A DNA stretch of 16,794 bases from the NCBI GenBank assembly GCA_007125735.1, contig SLCP01000213.1, forward strand, positions 1 through 16,794, given 5' to 3'. How positions within the stretch are numbered: position 1 is the first letter of the stretch; every line of letters starts with the position of its first letter. The notes under the pieces are model-generated. The model was given only the letters and a program-made list of their open reading frames with translations, did no database searches and was not told the DNA's origin. Source of the stretch: Coriobacteriia bacterium. GTDB lineage: Bacteria > Actinomycetota > Coriobacteriia > Anaerosomatales > SLCP01. Shown here piece by piece: positions 7,081-13,780 of the stretch. The translations under genes were made by a program, and so were the position numbers.

Positions 7081-8532
7081 CTACTCCGTGTCCCAGTGTC
7101 TTGTGATTTCGCTAAAGTCCGTGAAGAATCTGGAGCCATGCGGATTGTCACAAACGTGGCATTCCCGGATGTACCCGGCAGCGCTATAGCCAGTCAATCC
7201 TCCGGCGACATTATGGACATCGTCGAATCCATGCTGCTTGAGAATGCTCGCGCCGAGCGCGGAGCGATTTCCCGAGCTGCAGATAAGGACGGTCATTTTG
7301 TCCTTGTCCAGCTCGTGGTGGCGGGTGCGCAGCTCGGCCACCGGGATATTGATGGCGCCTTTGATATGGGCATCCGCATACTCAAGCGGTGCTCGCACGT
7401 CCAGCAGTACAAAACCGGTGTCACCGGTGATCATGTCATGCAAGTCCTCCGCTGAGATCAGCCCGACGTGGCTGGTCCTAAGTCCCCTTACAGCCCAGGC
7501 CACCATGCCGCCATCCAGGTAACCCACGATACGGTCCACACCAACCCGACGTGCCCACGTATTCGCTTCCAGCGCCTTGCTGTAATCATCTGCTATCAAC
7601 AAGATGTCCTTGTCCGGCGGCAAGACCCAGCCAGCAAAAGTCGGAAAGTTGCCGTTGATATCTAGGTGCCAGACGCCGGGGATATGCTGGGCGGCAAAGG
7701 CGTGATAACCGCGGGCATCCAGCAGAACCGTGTCGGCGACGTTCATCCGTTCCTCGAATCGGCGTGGGCCGAACTCTTCCATGGTGGGGAGGTCGGCAAC
7801 CAGAGCCGGGCCACGGCGGTTGATCTCGCTGCAGCGGCTGAAATGATCCGGGGCAGGGGGCATATCGTTCGTGAGCGATTCGACGAACTCGGATTCGTCT
7901 TCGTGCTGAAGAGCCGGGTTGAAGTTGCGCTCGTAGCCGATGGTTGAGCGCCATTTGGCGCCCATAGCACGACCGCACAAAGAACCCGCACCGTGCGCCG
8001 GATAGACTTCGACATAATCAGGCAGCTTCATCAGCTTGTCATGCAGGCTGTGGTAGAGCTTTTTCGCCAGCTCCTCCGCCCGGTCAGGAAAGAGGTCCGG
8101 CCGTCCTACATCTCCGACAAAGAGCGTGTCTCCCACGAACACGCCGACCGGGCTCTCTGACCGGGCCGTGTCGATCACGACATAGCTGAGATGCTCCGGC
8201 GTATGGCCAGGGGTTTCCAATACCTGGAGAATCATATCCTCCAACTCTATGGAATCGCCTTCCGACAGGGCCACGTGTTCGAAGGCGCACTGTGCCGATT
8301 TGGCCACGTAGATCTGCGCGCCGGTCTTCTTCGCCAGATCCATGTGTCCCGAAACGAAATCGGCATGAAGATGGGTTTGGAGGATGTGGGTGATCTCCAG
8401 CCCCATCGCACGAGCTTCGGTGATGTAGACATCGACATCCCGTTGAGGATCGATGACGGCGCACTGGTCCTTTCCCGCGAGAATGTATGAGCTGTGAGCG
8501 ATCTTTCTTACGAAGAAGTGTTTGAGTAGCAT
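7081..8532 (-). CDS. MBL-fold persulfide dioxygenase fused to two rhodanese domains
   Basis: The protein has 483 residues and a clear AGAGGAG ribosome site. Residues 1 to about 210 are an ETHE1-like metallo-beta-lactamase domain. H54 (THLHADF), H110 (TPGHTPEH) and D135 (GDTLF) fit the mononuclear iron ligands of persulfide dioxygenases, while the usual HxHxDH second-metal histidine is F59. Two rhodanese domains follow, at about 265-360 and 370-460. The first lacks a cysteine at its active loop (IADDYSKA) and is probably structural; the second has the active loop CSSGNRS (C418). A C-terminal CHVC pair ends the protein. The enzyme class oxidises a thiol persulfide to sulfite with O2 and moves sulfur between thiols. 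It lies between the permease and the sulfur transporters in one operon. A rhodanese-linked thioesterase-like hydrolase is a less likely alternative. Confidence 0.9.
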   Translation of the reverse strand: MLLKHFFVRKIAHSSYILAGKDQCAVIDPQRDVDVYITEARAMGLEITHILQTHLHADFVSGHMDLAKKTGAQIYVAKSAQCAFEHVALSEGDSIELEDMILQVLETPGHTPEHLSYVVIDTARSESPVGVFVGDTLFVGDVGRPDLFPDRAEELAKKLYHSLHDKLMKLPDYVEVYPAHGAGSLCGRAMGAKWRSTIGYERNFNPALQHEDESEFVESLTNDMPPAPDHFSRCSEINRRGPALVADLPTMEEFGPRRFEERMNVADTVLLDARGYHAFAAQHIPGVWHLDINGNFPTFAGWVLPPDKDILLIADDYSKALEANTWARRVGVDRIVGYLDGGMVAWAVRGLRTSHVGLISAEDLHDMITGDTGFVLLDVRAPLEYADAHIKGAINIPVAELRTRHHELDKDKMTVLICSSGNRSALGASILKQHGFDDVHNVAGGLTGYSAAGYIRECHVCDNPHGSRFFTDFSEITRHWDTE

Positions 8533-8559
8533 GGCATTATCTCCTCTGGTCTCTGGGCC

Positions 8560-10353
8560 TTATAGGTAGAAGAGGTAGAACACGGGCACGACAACCACAA
8601 GGAATAGCAGGGTCATTCCGCCGCCAGCCTTAAGGTAGTCTGCGTTTCGATATCCGCCGGAGGACATCAGGAACGCATTGACCTGGTGGGTGGGCAGAAT
8701 GAAGGAATTCGCCACACACACCGCTGCCATCAAGGCCAGGGGACGGGGATCGAGTCCGCCGATTTGCGCCATGTTTACGACCAGCGGGGCTAACACCACG
8801 ATCGCGCCCACATTGGACATGAACAGCGAAAACAGGGTGGACAAGACGGCAACGGTCAAAAGGACAAGCGCCGGATGCCCGCCCTGAACCAGCGACATCA
8901 CCTTCTCTGCCAAGAAAGCGGCGGTTCCGGTCTTCTGCATGGCGACCCCCAGCGGAATGAGCCCAGCAAGAAGAAACACGACCTTCCAATCGATGGCTTG
9001 ATAGGCTTCCTGGATCGTGAGTACCCGGATCAACACCATGGCGATAGCGCCGGTGAAGAATGCCAGCGAGATGGGAGCGCCGGTCATTGCCAATCCAATG
9101 GCGCCCAGGAAACAGAGTGTGGCCCCCCAGAGTCTTGAGGGATCTTGTTTCTTCTCGACCGTGAACGGCGTCACCACCACAAAGGCAGAATCCATTTTGA
9201 GATCGCTAATGCGCTCCCACAAGCCATAGACAACCATCGTGTCGCCGGGAAGTATCTGACGATCTGAAAAGTCATCCCGTACTTCTTCTCCCTTGCTGAA
9301 CATCATGACCGGCTCCACAGCATACCGTTTGCGAAGCGAGAATTGGCGCATGGTCTGCCCCACCATTTCCGAGCGAGGCGGGATAATGACTTCCGCGAAA
9401 CCGGCGCGATCTGGATCGTTGAGACTGGAGAATCGATCACCCCGTTCTTGCTGTATCAGGTTGTATGCGGAGGCGAACTCTCTCAAATCTTCTTTGTTGC
9501 CCAGGAGCGCCATCTCCTGTCCGGCCTCGAACTTCGCTTCTCGCCAGGGCGCGTATTCCGTCTCCCCGCCTTGCGAGAGAGCGAGAATGTGTAGATTGAA
9601 TCTTCCCCATACAACCGATTGTACGGTCGTCTTGCCTGCCAATGCGCTGTCGGGGGGAATGGCGTAGTGCCATATATGGTGCGGCAGATGTAGCGCCTCA
9701 ATGAGTTTGTCCTGCTCCGAAACTGGTTCGCCCGGAGATTCTGAATGCGGTAGAACGTACTTGCCGAACAAGAAGAAGAAGCCGATTCCCGAAAGCAGCA
9801 ACATAACACCCACCGGGGTTACGCTAAATAGTCCATAGGGTGCCAAGTCAGCGCTGCGAAGCAGGTCATTGATCAGAATGAGCGGGCCCGAGCCTACCAT
9901 GCTCAATGTGCCGCCCAATATGGCCGCAAATCCTATCGGCATGATCAGGGCCGATGCCGGGATCCTTTCCCGGCGTGAGATATTGAGAACACCCGGCAAG
10001 AAGAGCGCCGCCGCACCGATGTTCTGTATAAGCCCCGACAAGGTCCCCACCGATAGGGACATCACCCCAATCACGCGCGACTCTTTGGTACCCACTCTCT
10101 CCAAGACTGCGCGCGAAAACCGATCCATGATGCCGGTTCTAGCAATGCCCTGTCCCAAGATCATGACGCCTATCATGGCGATCACGGCGTTGCTCGAAAA
10201 ACCGGAGAGCGTTTCTTGCGGCGTCAGCACGCCGGTCCATCCCAACGCCAGCATGCAGACAAGCGCAGCAACATCTATGCGAACGGCCTCGAAAACGAGT
10301 GCAGCCACAGTGGCAATGAGGATAGTCAGAACAGTGATGATGACTGGGTCCAT
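8560..10353 (-). CDS. SLC13/DASS family anion permease with two RCK_C (TrkA_C) domains
   Basis: The protein has 597 residues. Both membrane halves show the family's inverted-repeat hairpins: QNIGAAALFLP in the N-terminal half and SNVGAIVVLAPL in the C-terminal half. Between them (about 215-390) lie two soluble beta-rich domains of the RCK_C type, each with the GxExxLLG/VVYG-like end, typical of sulfate-type members such as SAC1 homologues. It is likely a sodium-coupled carrier for sulfate, sulfite or another divalent anion. It is the first gene of the sulfur operon, 27 bases before the dioxygenase gene, so export of sulfite produced by that enzyme or uptake of a sulfur oxyanion fits best. The ATG at 10353 lacks a strong ribosome site. 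The GC is lower than in the flanking genes. Confidence 0.88.
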   Translation of the reverse strand: MDPVIITVLTILIATVAALVFEAVRIDVAALVCMLALGWTGVLTPQETLSGFSSNAVIAMIGVMILGQGIARTGIMDRFSRAVLERVGTKESRVIGVMSLSVGTLSGLIQNIGAAALFLPGVLNISRRERIPASALIMPIGFAAILGGTLSMVGSGPLILINDLLRSADLAPYGLFSVTPVGVMLLLSGIGFFFLFGKYVLPHSESPGEPVSEQDKLIEALHLPHHIWHYAIPPDSALAGKTTVQSVVWGRFNLHILALSQGGETEYAPWREAKFEAGQEMALLGNKEDLREFASAYNLIQQERGDRFSSLNDPDRAGFAEVIIPPRSEMVGQTMRQFSLRKRYAVEPVMMFSKGEEVRDDFSDRQILPGDTMVVYGLWERISDLKMDSAFVVVTPFTVEKKQDPSRLWGATLCFLGAIGLAMTGAPISLAFFTGAIAMVLIRVLTIQEAYQAIDWKVVFLLAGLIPLGVAMQKTGTAAFLAEKVMSLVQGGHPALVLLTVAVLSTLFSLFMSNVGAIVVLAPLVVNMAQIGGLDPRPLALMAAVCVANSFILPTHQVNAFLMSSGGYRNADYLKAGGGMTLLFLVVVVPVFYLFYL

Positions 10354-10381
10354 ACCAAGACATGCCCATTACGAGCAAGGT

Positions 10382-10396
10382 TGTCACAGTGTGCCA
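10382..10396. promoter_or_regulatory. Candidate operator upstream of the sulfur operon
   Basis: TGTCACA-G-TGTGCCA is an inverted repeat with seven-base arms and a single mismatch, 29 to 43 bases upstream of the permease start. Position and symmetry fit a binding site for a dimeric repressor or activator. No regulator gene lies beside the operon in this window. Confidence 0.33.
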
Positions 10397-10512
10397 GTTG
10401 CTGGGCGCAATCCGGTCGACCTGGAGTTGGAAGTGACCCGAGCTTCGGCGCCCAAGGCCCGAGCCCTCGAGGACGAGTGCCTCAAGGAGCGCATCGTCTT
10501 CCACCACACCCC

Positions 10513-11313
10513 TCACTGCAGAGGAATCCCCATGGAGACCAGCAACAACAGAACCGGCAGGGTCGCATCGATCAAGAAGTGCAAGCCCATGAGGTAGGGC
10601 AACGCCGTGGGCCGGCGATCGACGATGAAACCGGTCCAGAGTGCGAAGGGCAGGAACTTCACCGCAAGCCAAAGGGCGTAGCGCCAGTCGGGCTGGAAAG
10701 CGAAGAACATGTGCTGCAGTGATAGCGTGCCCCCGACGATGGCGATCGCCAACCACCGGCCCATCCCCCACGCCTGAAGCCTGGGCGCGACATAGCCCCA
10801 GTACATGGGCAGCTCTGCGAGTGCTTGTGTGGCAGGCATGAGAGCGAAGAGCGGATAGACCGCCAGAAGCGGCAGCGCCTGGAACAACATCTCGTTCGGG
10901 TAGGTCGCGTCCCCCCACAGGGCAGTCGCGAGAAACGTGCCCGGCAGCAACGCAAACACGGCCGTGCCGAGCATGAAGACAAACGCCCAGATCAAGTCGC
11001 CTTTCCAGGTCGACTTGCTGGCGAAGAAGATGTCGCGCATGCGCAGGCCCTCGAGCCGAGCAAAGCGCCTCATCAGCAGGAGGCTTGCGATGTTGGCGAC
11101 CGTGACGAACCAGAGCCACCACGCGGCCGAAGCCGCCACAGCATCCGGACGACCAGCGAGCGAGAAGACCGCCGCGAGGGTCAGGAGCAGTGTGAACGTG
11201 ACGCCCGACCGCAGCGCCAGCATGGCCCACACCCGCCGCAGCGGAATAGCACCCTCTGCGACAAGGGGCTTGAGGGCCTCTGGGGTATTGGGTGCGATCA
11301 AGCGTTCAGGCAC
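10513..11313 (-). CDS. CPBP-like polytopic membrane protein with degenerate active site
   Basis: The protein has 266 residues and a GTG start at 11313, preceded by AAGGAAG. About seven hydrophobic segments are visible. The order of motifs recalls CPBP proteases, but the residues have drifted. ELPMYWGY stands where EExxxRG is expected, so the second glutamate is leucine and the arginine is tryptophan. SLQHMFF keeps the second-motif histidine, and HFLID has aspartate in place of the asparagine. It is therefore probably not a working protease, or it uses altered chemistry. The start lies 16 bases after a GTTAGAC-ending repeat, so the gene begins where a cassette would. Its relation to the other CPBP gene near 5700 is too distant to call a duplication. 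Confidence 0.62.
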   Translation of the reverse strand: MPERLIAPNTPEALKPLVAEGAIPLRRVWAMLALRSGVTFTLLLTLAAVFSLAGRPDAVAASAAWWLWFVTVANIASLLLMRRFARLEGLRMRDIFFASKSTWKGDLIWAFVFMLGTAVFALLPGTFLATALWGDATYPNEMLFQALPLLAVYPLFALMPATQALAELPMYWGYVAPRLQAWGMGRWLAIAIVGGTLSLQHMFFAFQPDWRYALWLAVKFLPFALWTGFIVDRRPTALPYLMGLHFLIDATLPVLLLLVSMGIPLQ

Positions 11314-11329
11314 TGGACTTCCTTGATGG

Positions 11330-11383
11330 GTCTAACGTGCTACGGCTGACCTGCGAGCGAAGCGAGTCTGCTCGAACTGATTA
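11330..11383 (-). repeat. attC-like element A (between DUF5615 gene and CPBP-like gene)
   Basis: On the minus strand the element runs from the toxin stop codon (11381-11383) to GTTAGAC (11336-11330), a match to the GTTRRRY core site of integron attC sites. Inside it is a five-base stem, CGAGC/GCTCG (11354-11358 with 11370-11374). The half from 11357 to 11328 matches the same part of element B (12712-12682) at about 25 of 31 aligned positions, in the same orientation. The opposite core box is not recognisable. The next gene begins 16 bases past GTTAGAC. Confidence 0.5.
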
Positions 11384-11736
11384 CATGGGCGGACGGATGC
11401 GCACCAGCCCCGGCGATATGACGGTGAACGCTGCGGTCATTTCACCCGCGTGTTCATCGAGGGCCTTCGAGACGAGGCCTGCCTTGTCGTGCGGCGGAAG
11501 ACCAGAGAGCCTGAGCAGGAGCACGCCGGTCGCGATGCGCCCCAGCCGGAACACCAGCTCGCCGAAGTCTTTGTCCACCGTGACGAGCAGACGACCGTCC
11601 TCGTTGGCGCGACCGAGCACCTCGTCGTCGGTGATGCCTGGGGCGAGCTCAGCGACGTACTCGACATCGTAGCCGTCGAGCCTGGGAGCCGCTCGACTAT
11701 CTGGGCGTCGACGCCTTCGTCCGCGAGCAGTCTCAC
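11381..11736 (-). pseudogene. Frameshifted DUF5615 PIN-like toxin
   Basis: A GTG at 11736 overlaps the antitoxin stop by four bases and opens with the DUF5615 N-terminus RLLADEGVDAQIVERL. The rest of the domain (LDGYDVEYVAELAPG, then VTVDKDFGELVFRLGR) continues in another frame to a TAA at 11381. The switch falls at about 11680-11692. The total length of 356 bases is one short of a multiple of three, so a single deleted base restores a roughly 118-residue protein of normal size. The acidic residues expected in the PIN-like ribonuclease site (D in LLADE, D in VDKDFG) are present but split between frames. Read as it stands the toxin is inactive; a sequencing error is the alternative. Confidence 0.8.
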
Positions 11737-11969
11737 GCCGCCGGCTCGGAAATCGGGTAGGCGACGTCGGCCTTCAAGGCTTCGGCTCCGAAGCGCACAG
11801 CTGCCAAGACGCCCTCGCGGGTGAGCCGAGGGTGGGCCTCAAGTATCTGTTCGATCGTCTCGCCAGCGCCAAGATCCTCGAGGATAGCCTCGACGGTGAC
11901 GCGGGTTCCCTCGACGACCGGCTTGCCCATCATCACGTCGGGCGCCGACACGATCCTCTGTGCAGTCAC
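11733..11969 (-). CDS. DUF433 antitoxin
   Basis: The protein has 78 residues from a GTG at 11969. That start is preferred because AAGGAGG lies eight bases upstream, whereas the GTG at 11978 sits within the ribosome site. It shows the DUF433 pattern: MMGKPVVEGTRVTVEAIL, then ILEAHPRLTREGVLAAVRFGAE, a short winged-helix-like DNA-binding fold found in antitoxins. It overlaps the DUF5615 gene by four bases (GTGA), the usual pairing in which DUF433 neutralises a PIN-like nuclease and represses the operon. Here the partner toxin is frameshifted, so the antitoxin may be a leftover or may act on a related toxin elsewhere. Confidence 0.86.
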   Translation of the reverse strand: MTAQRIVSAPDVMMGKPVVEGTRVTVEAILEDLGAGETIEQILEAHPRLTREGVLAAVRFGAEALKADVAYPISEPAA

Positions 11970-12286
11970 TGCGGACACCTCCTTGCGTGTTTCAAGTGTA
12001 CTACCATTGCAGCGACGATGCCGCTGTCGGGGATCTCAGCGAAGGCCACAAGGATTAATCGGTCTTGCCGCCGTCGCGATCACTCTGCCGACATGCCCTC
12101 GCGAGGCCCCGAGCGTGAGAGGCAACTTCGCGAGCGGGACACGAGGGTCAGCCGCGCAGCCGACGCTTGGCCTCATGCCTCGATGAGCCGCATCGTTGTC
12201 TACGAAGCCGAGCACGTCTTGCCAGCTTAGGCTGCGACCGGACTCCCGCTCAAGAAGCCGACCCGCACGGCAGCCCAACATGGAAT
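11970..12286. other. Gap between the toxin-antitoxin pair and the zinc-ribbon gene
   Basis: No convincing gene is seen in this 317-base gap. The one minus-strand open frame in it (12036-12281) has no family resemblance and no ribosome site. The right part holds an imperfect inverted repeat, CTTAGGCTGC (12226-12235) with GCAGCCCAAC (12270-12279), eight of ten bases pairing, just past the zinc-ribbon stop codon. It may be a transcript-end structure. Its core-like boxes are in the wrong order for an attC site. The left end carries the leader and ribosome site of the DUF433 gene. Confidence 0.4.
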
Positions 12287-12649
12287 CTAGAGCGGGTCCT
12301 CGGTCTGCTCGCCGCCGTCACTGACTGAAGACGTCCATCTGCTGCCGTCCCAGTAGCGCAACTCGTGTCGACCCGACGGATCGGCCAGCCAGGCGGCGGG
12401 GATGATCTTCGACCACAGCCTACCAGGTGGTGCGCCGGCGATGTCTTGAAGGGCCGCGGCGTCGTTCAGGTAGAACTCGCAGTAGCCGCATGCTGTGCAC
12501 ACGCACGTGTGCCAGTCCTCGGTGAGCGCAGGCCCGGGCGCATCCGTCCACACCTTGAGGAGACGAGCTTCATCGTTCCAGATGCCACCGGGGTGCTGTG
12601 ACCGGTACACCTCGGTGGAGCTGCACTTCGGACAGCGTCCACTGTTCAT
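12287..12649 (-). CDS. Zinc-ribbon protein with DUF2510-like C-terminus
   Basis: This protein of 120 residues has an ATG at 12649 and GGGGG upstream. CPKC near the N-terminus and CTACGYC near residue 50 form a zinc-ribbon pair. The C-terminal stretch, AAWLADPSGRHELRYWDGSRW (about residues 84-104), matches the DUF2510 module, a short WDG-containing element found mostly in Actinomycetota and usually attached to membrane or secreted proteins. A soluble zinc ribbon joined to DUF2510 is an unusual combination and gives no known function. The gene begins 34 bases after the GTTAGAC of element B, so it may be a cassette gene. Confidence 0.75.
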   Translation of the reverse strand: MNSGRCPKCSSTEVYRSQHPGGIWNDEARLLKVWTDAPGPALTEDWHTCVCTACGYCEFYLNDAAALQDIAGAPPGRLWSKIIPAAWLADPSGRHELRYWDGSRWTSSVSDGGEQTEDPL

Positions 12650-12683
12650 GATGACCCCCTAGTCCGCTTCATGATGCGGTTGC

Positions 12684-12725
12684 GTCTAACGATGTAACGC
12701 CTGAGCTGCGAGGCGCGGGTTAGTC
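12684..12725 (-). repeat. attC-like element B (between orphan membrane protein and zinc-ribbon gene)
   Basis: On the minus strand the element opens with GACTAAC (12725-12719), which overlaps the TAA stop of the upstream gene and is one base off the RYYYAAC box. It closes with GTTAGAC (12690-12684), a full GTTRRRY match. An inner stem CGCCT/AGGCG (12698-12702 with 12711-12715) lies between. The spacers are unequal (seven and three bases). Overlap with the stop codon, same orientation and sequence similarity to element A support a cassette recombination site. At 42 bases it is shorter than most attC sites. Confidence 0.5.
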
Positions 12726-13220
12726 AGCCCGCTCCCATACCGATAGCCGCCAGTTTGCGACCGCCGGATCACCTATTGCCGCCCATACTCCGCCGACACT
12801 AGTCGCCTCGATCGAAGCTGCGCGCAGAGACTCCCCGAGCTCTCCTGTACAGATGTGATTGTCGTTGACGTAGTACACGGCACCCTCGCTATCCACGAAC
12901 ACCGTGATGTCCACGGCTTCATCATCCGGAAGGTGAGCGTACTCATAGTCAATGGTTCGCGCGGCCAGCCAGCTCCCGTCGTCGAAACGACGGATGAAGA
13001 CATCGTCGACTACGTAGGTACCAGACAGGCTGCCGAGCTCCTTCCTCTCCCCCATCTCTTGAAGGCGGGGCACCCACTCCTCGATGTACTCCTGCTCAGT
13101 GGGTGGGCCGAACAGGGTCGCGCCATCCTCGATCATGATGAGTGCCGACGCCAAGATGACAGCCGCAACTACCACAGTCACAGCAAGAAGACGAGTCGAG
13201 AGCAGTTTCGGACGAGCCAC
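12720..13220 (-). CDS. Membrane-anchored orphan protein
   Basis: This protein of 166 residues starts at a GTG (13220) with AAGGGGG upstream. A short basic N-terminus is followed by one hydrophobic helix (about residues 10-30), either an uncleaved anchor or a signal peptide. The remainder is soluble, acidic and beta-rich, presumably outside the membrane. It includes a tract like the processed beta-sheet domains of small exported proteins (GTYVVDDVFIRRFDDG, then DITVFVDSEGAVYYV). One cysteine (HICTGE) is present. No family is recognised. The stop codon is inside attC-like element B, and the start lies 31 bases past element C, so the gene is bracketed like a single-gene cassette. Confidence 0.68.
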   Translation of the reverse strand: MARPKLLSTRLLAVTVVVAAVILASALIMIEDGATLFGPPTEQEYIEEWVPRLQEMGERKELGSLSGTYVVDDVFIRRFDDGSWLAARTIDYEYAHLPDDEAVDITVFVDSEGAVYYVNDNHICTGELGESLRAASIEATSVGGVWAAIGDPAVANWRLSVWERAD

Positions 13221-13251
13221 GCGACCCCCTTGCCGCGAGTTCGACGTGGTT

Positions 13252-13321
13252 GCGCATAAGCTGCGCGCCGTTCGCTTTCAGGTCGATTCTACCTTCTCTC
13301 AGCTTCATGCGCTTGTTGGAC
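13252..13321 (-). repeat. attC-like element C: long imperfect stem with an unpaired base
   Basis: On the minus strand it begins with GTCCAAC (13321-13315), a full RYYYAAC match, followed by GCGCATGAAGCTG (13312-13300). Some 36 bases later comes CAGCTTATGCGC (13263-13252), which pairs with it over 12 bases and leaves one G bulged. A stem with an extrahelical base is a hallmark of attC sites. The closing GTTRRRY box is absent: AACCACG stands there. It may be a decayed site. It overlaps the read-through end of the truncated membrane gene. Confidence 0.42.
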
Positions 13322-13741
13322 GGCGGACACCGGTTCCGCTGACAGCGGCAGGCAGTCATGACTGTTCGGTTCGCGAACGCACTCAGCCAGCTTGGTCGAC
13401 TCCTTTCCCGACAGCGCCATCACCCTCACCAGCAATCGCTCCACCGAAAACGCATAGCCCGTCTTCTCCCACAGCGCGAGAACAGCTCCCCACAAGCCCA
13501 CTACCACAGCCGCGAAGACAAGCGTGGCCGCCATGGAGTCGTTCCAGCCCGGGAGCAGGGCCGAAAGCGCGTTTGCGACCAGTTGGCTGACGGGCGTCTC
13601 GAGAATGAAGACAGACAGCCCCGCCACACCGAAGCGACGTACGAAGGAGGATGCCTTCGCGCGAACGGCGGCCTTGGCGGGGGATGTGGCGTCGAAGAAG
13701 CCGATGAACGCGATGGCAAGCAGCAGGAAGAGCCCGACTTG
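13289..13741 (-). pseudogene. C-terminal fragment of a polytopic acyltransferase-like membrane protein
   Basis: The frame is open from just after an in-frame TAG (13742-13744) to 13289. It begins abruptly in a hydrophobic helix (VGLFLLLAIAFIGFF) and continues with RRFGVAGLSVFILETPVSQL and a second helix pair ending ERLLVRVM, as in the C-termini of DUF418/DUF1624-like acyltransferases. The N-terminal six or more helices expected are absent. The last 25 or so residues read through attC-like element C and are unlikely to be native. It is therefore a gene fragment; the family assignment is tentative. Confidence 0.42.
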
Positions 13742-13780
13742 CTATTCTGCAGTCCGCATAACACCCGCGCCCACAACAAG

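Noticed and set aside
5936..10396. Direct repeats or transposase flanking the sulfur island
   Set aside because: None found by eye at either border; acquisition is inferred from composition and the broken neighbour only.
10354..10512. Possible gene fragment between the sulfur operon and the CPBP-like gene
   Set aside because: No frame on either strand gives a recognisable protein; only the candidate operator is supported.
10139..11230. 363-codon minus-strand frame spanning the permease start and CPBP-like gene
   Set aside because: It overlaps two real genes in another frame and has shadow-type composition.
12226..12279. Inverted repeat considered as a fourth attC-like site
   Set aside because: The boxes occur in the order GTTRRRY then RYYYAAC-like, opposite to an attC, and the sequence does not match elements A or B.
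12036..12281. 81-codon minus-strand frame in the gap before DUF433
   Set aside because: No ribosome site, no family resemblance, and it starts inside an inverted repeat.
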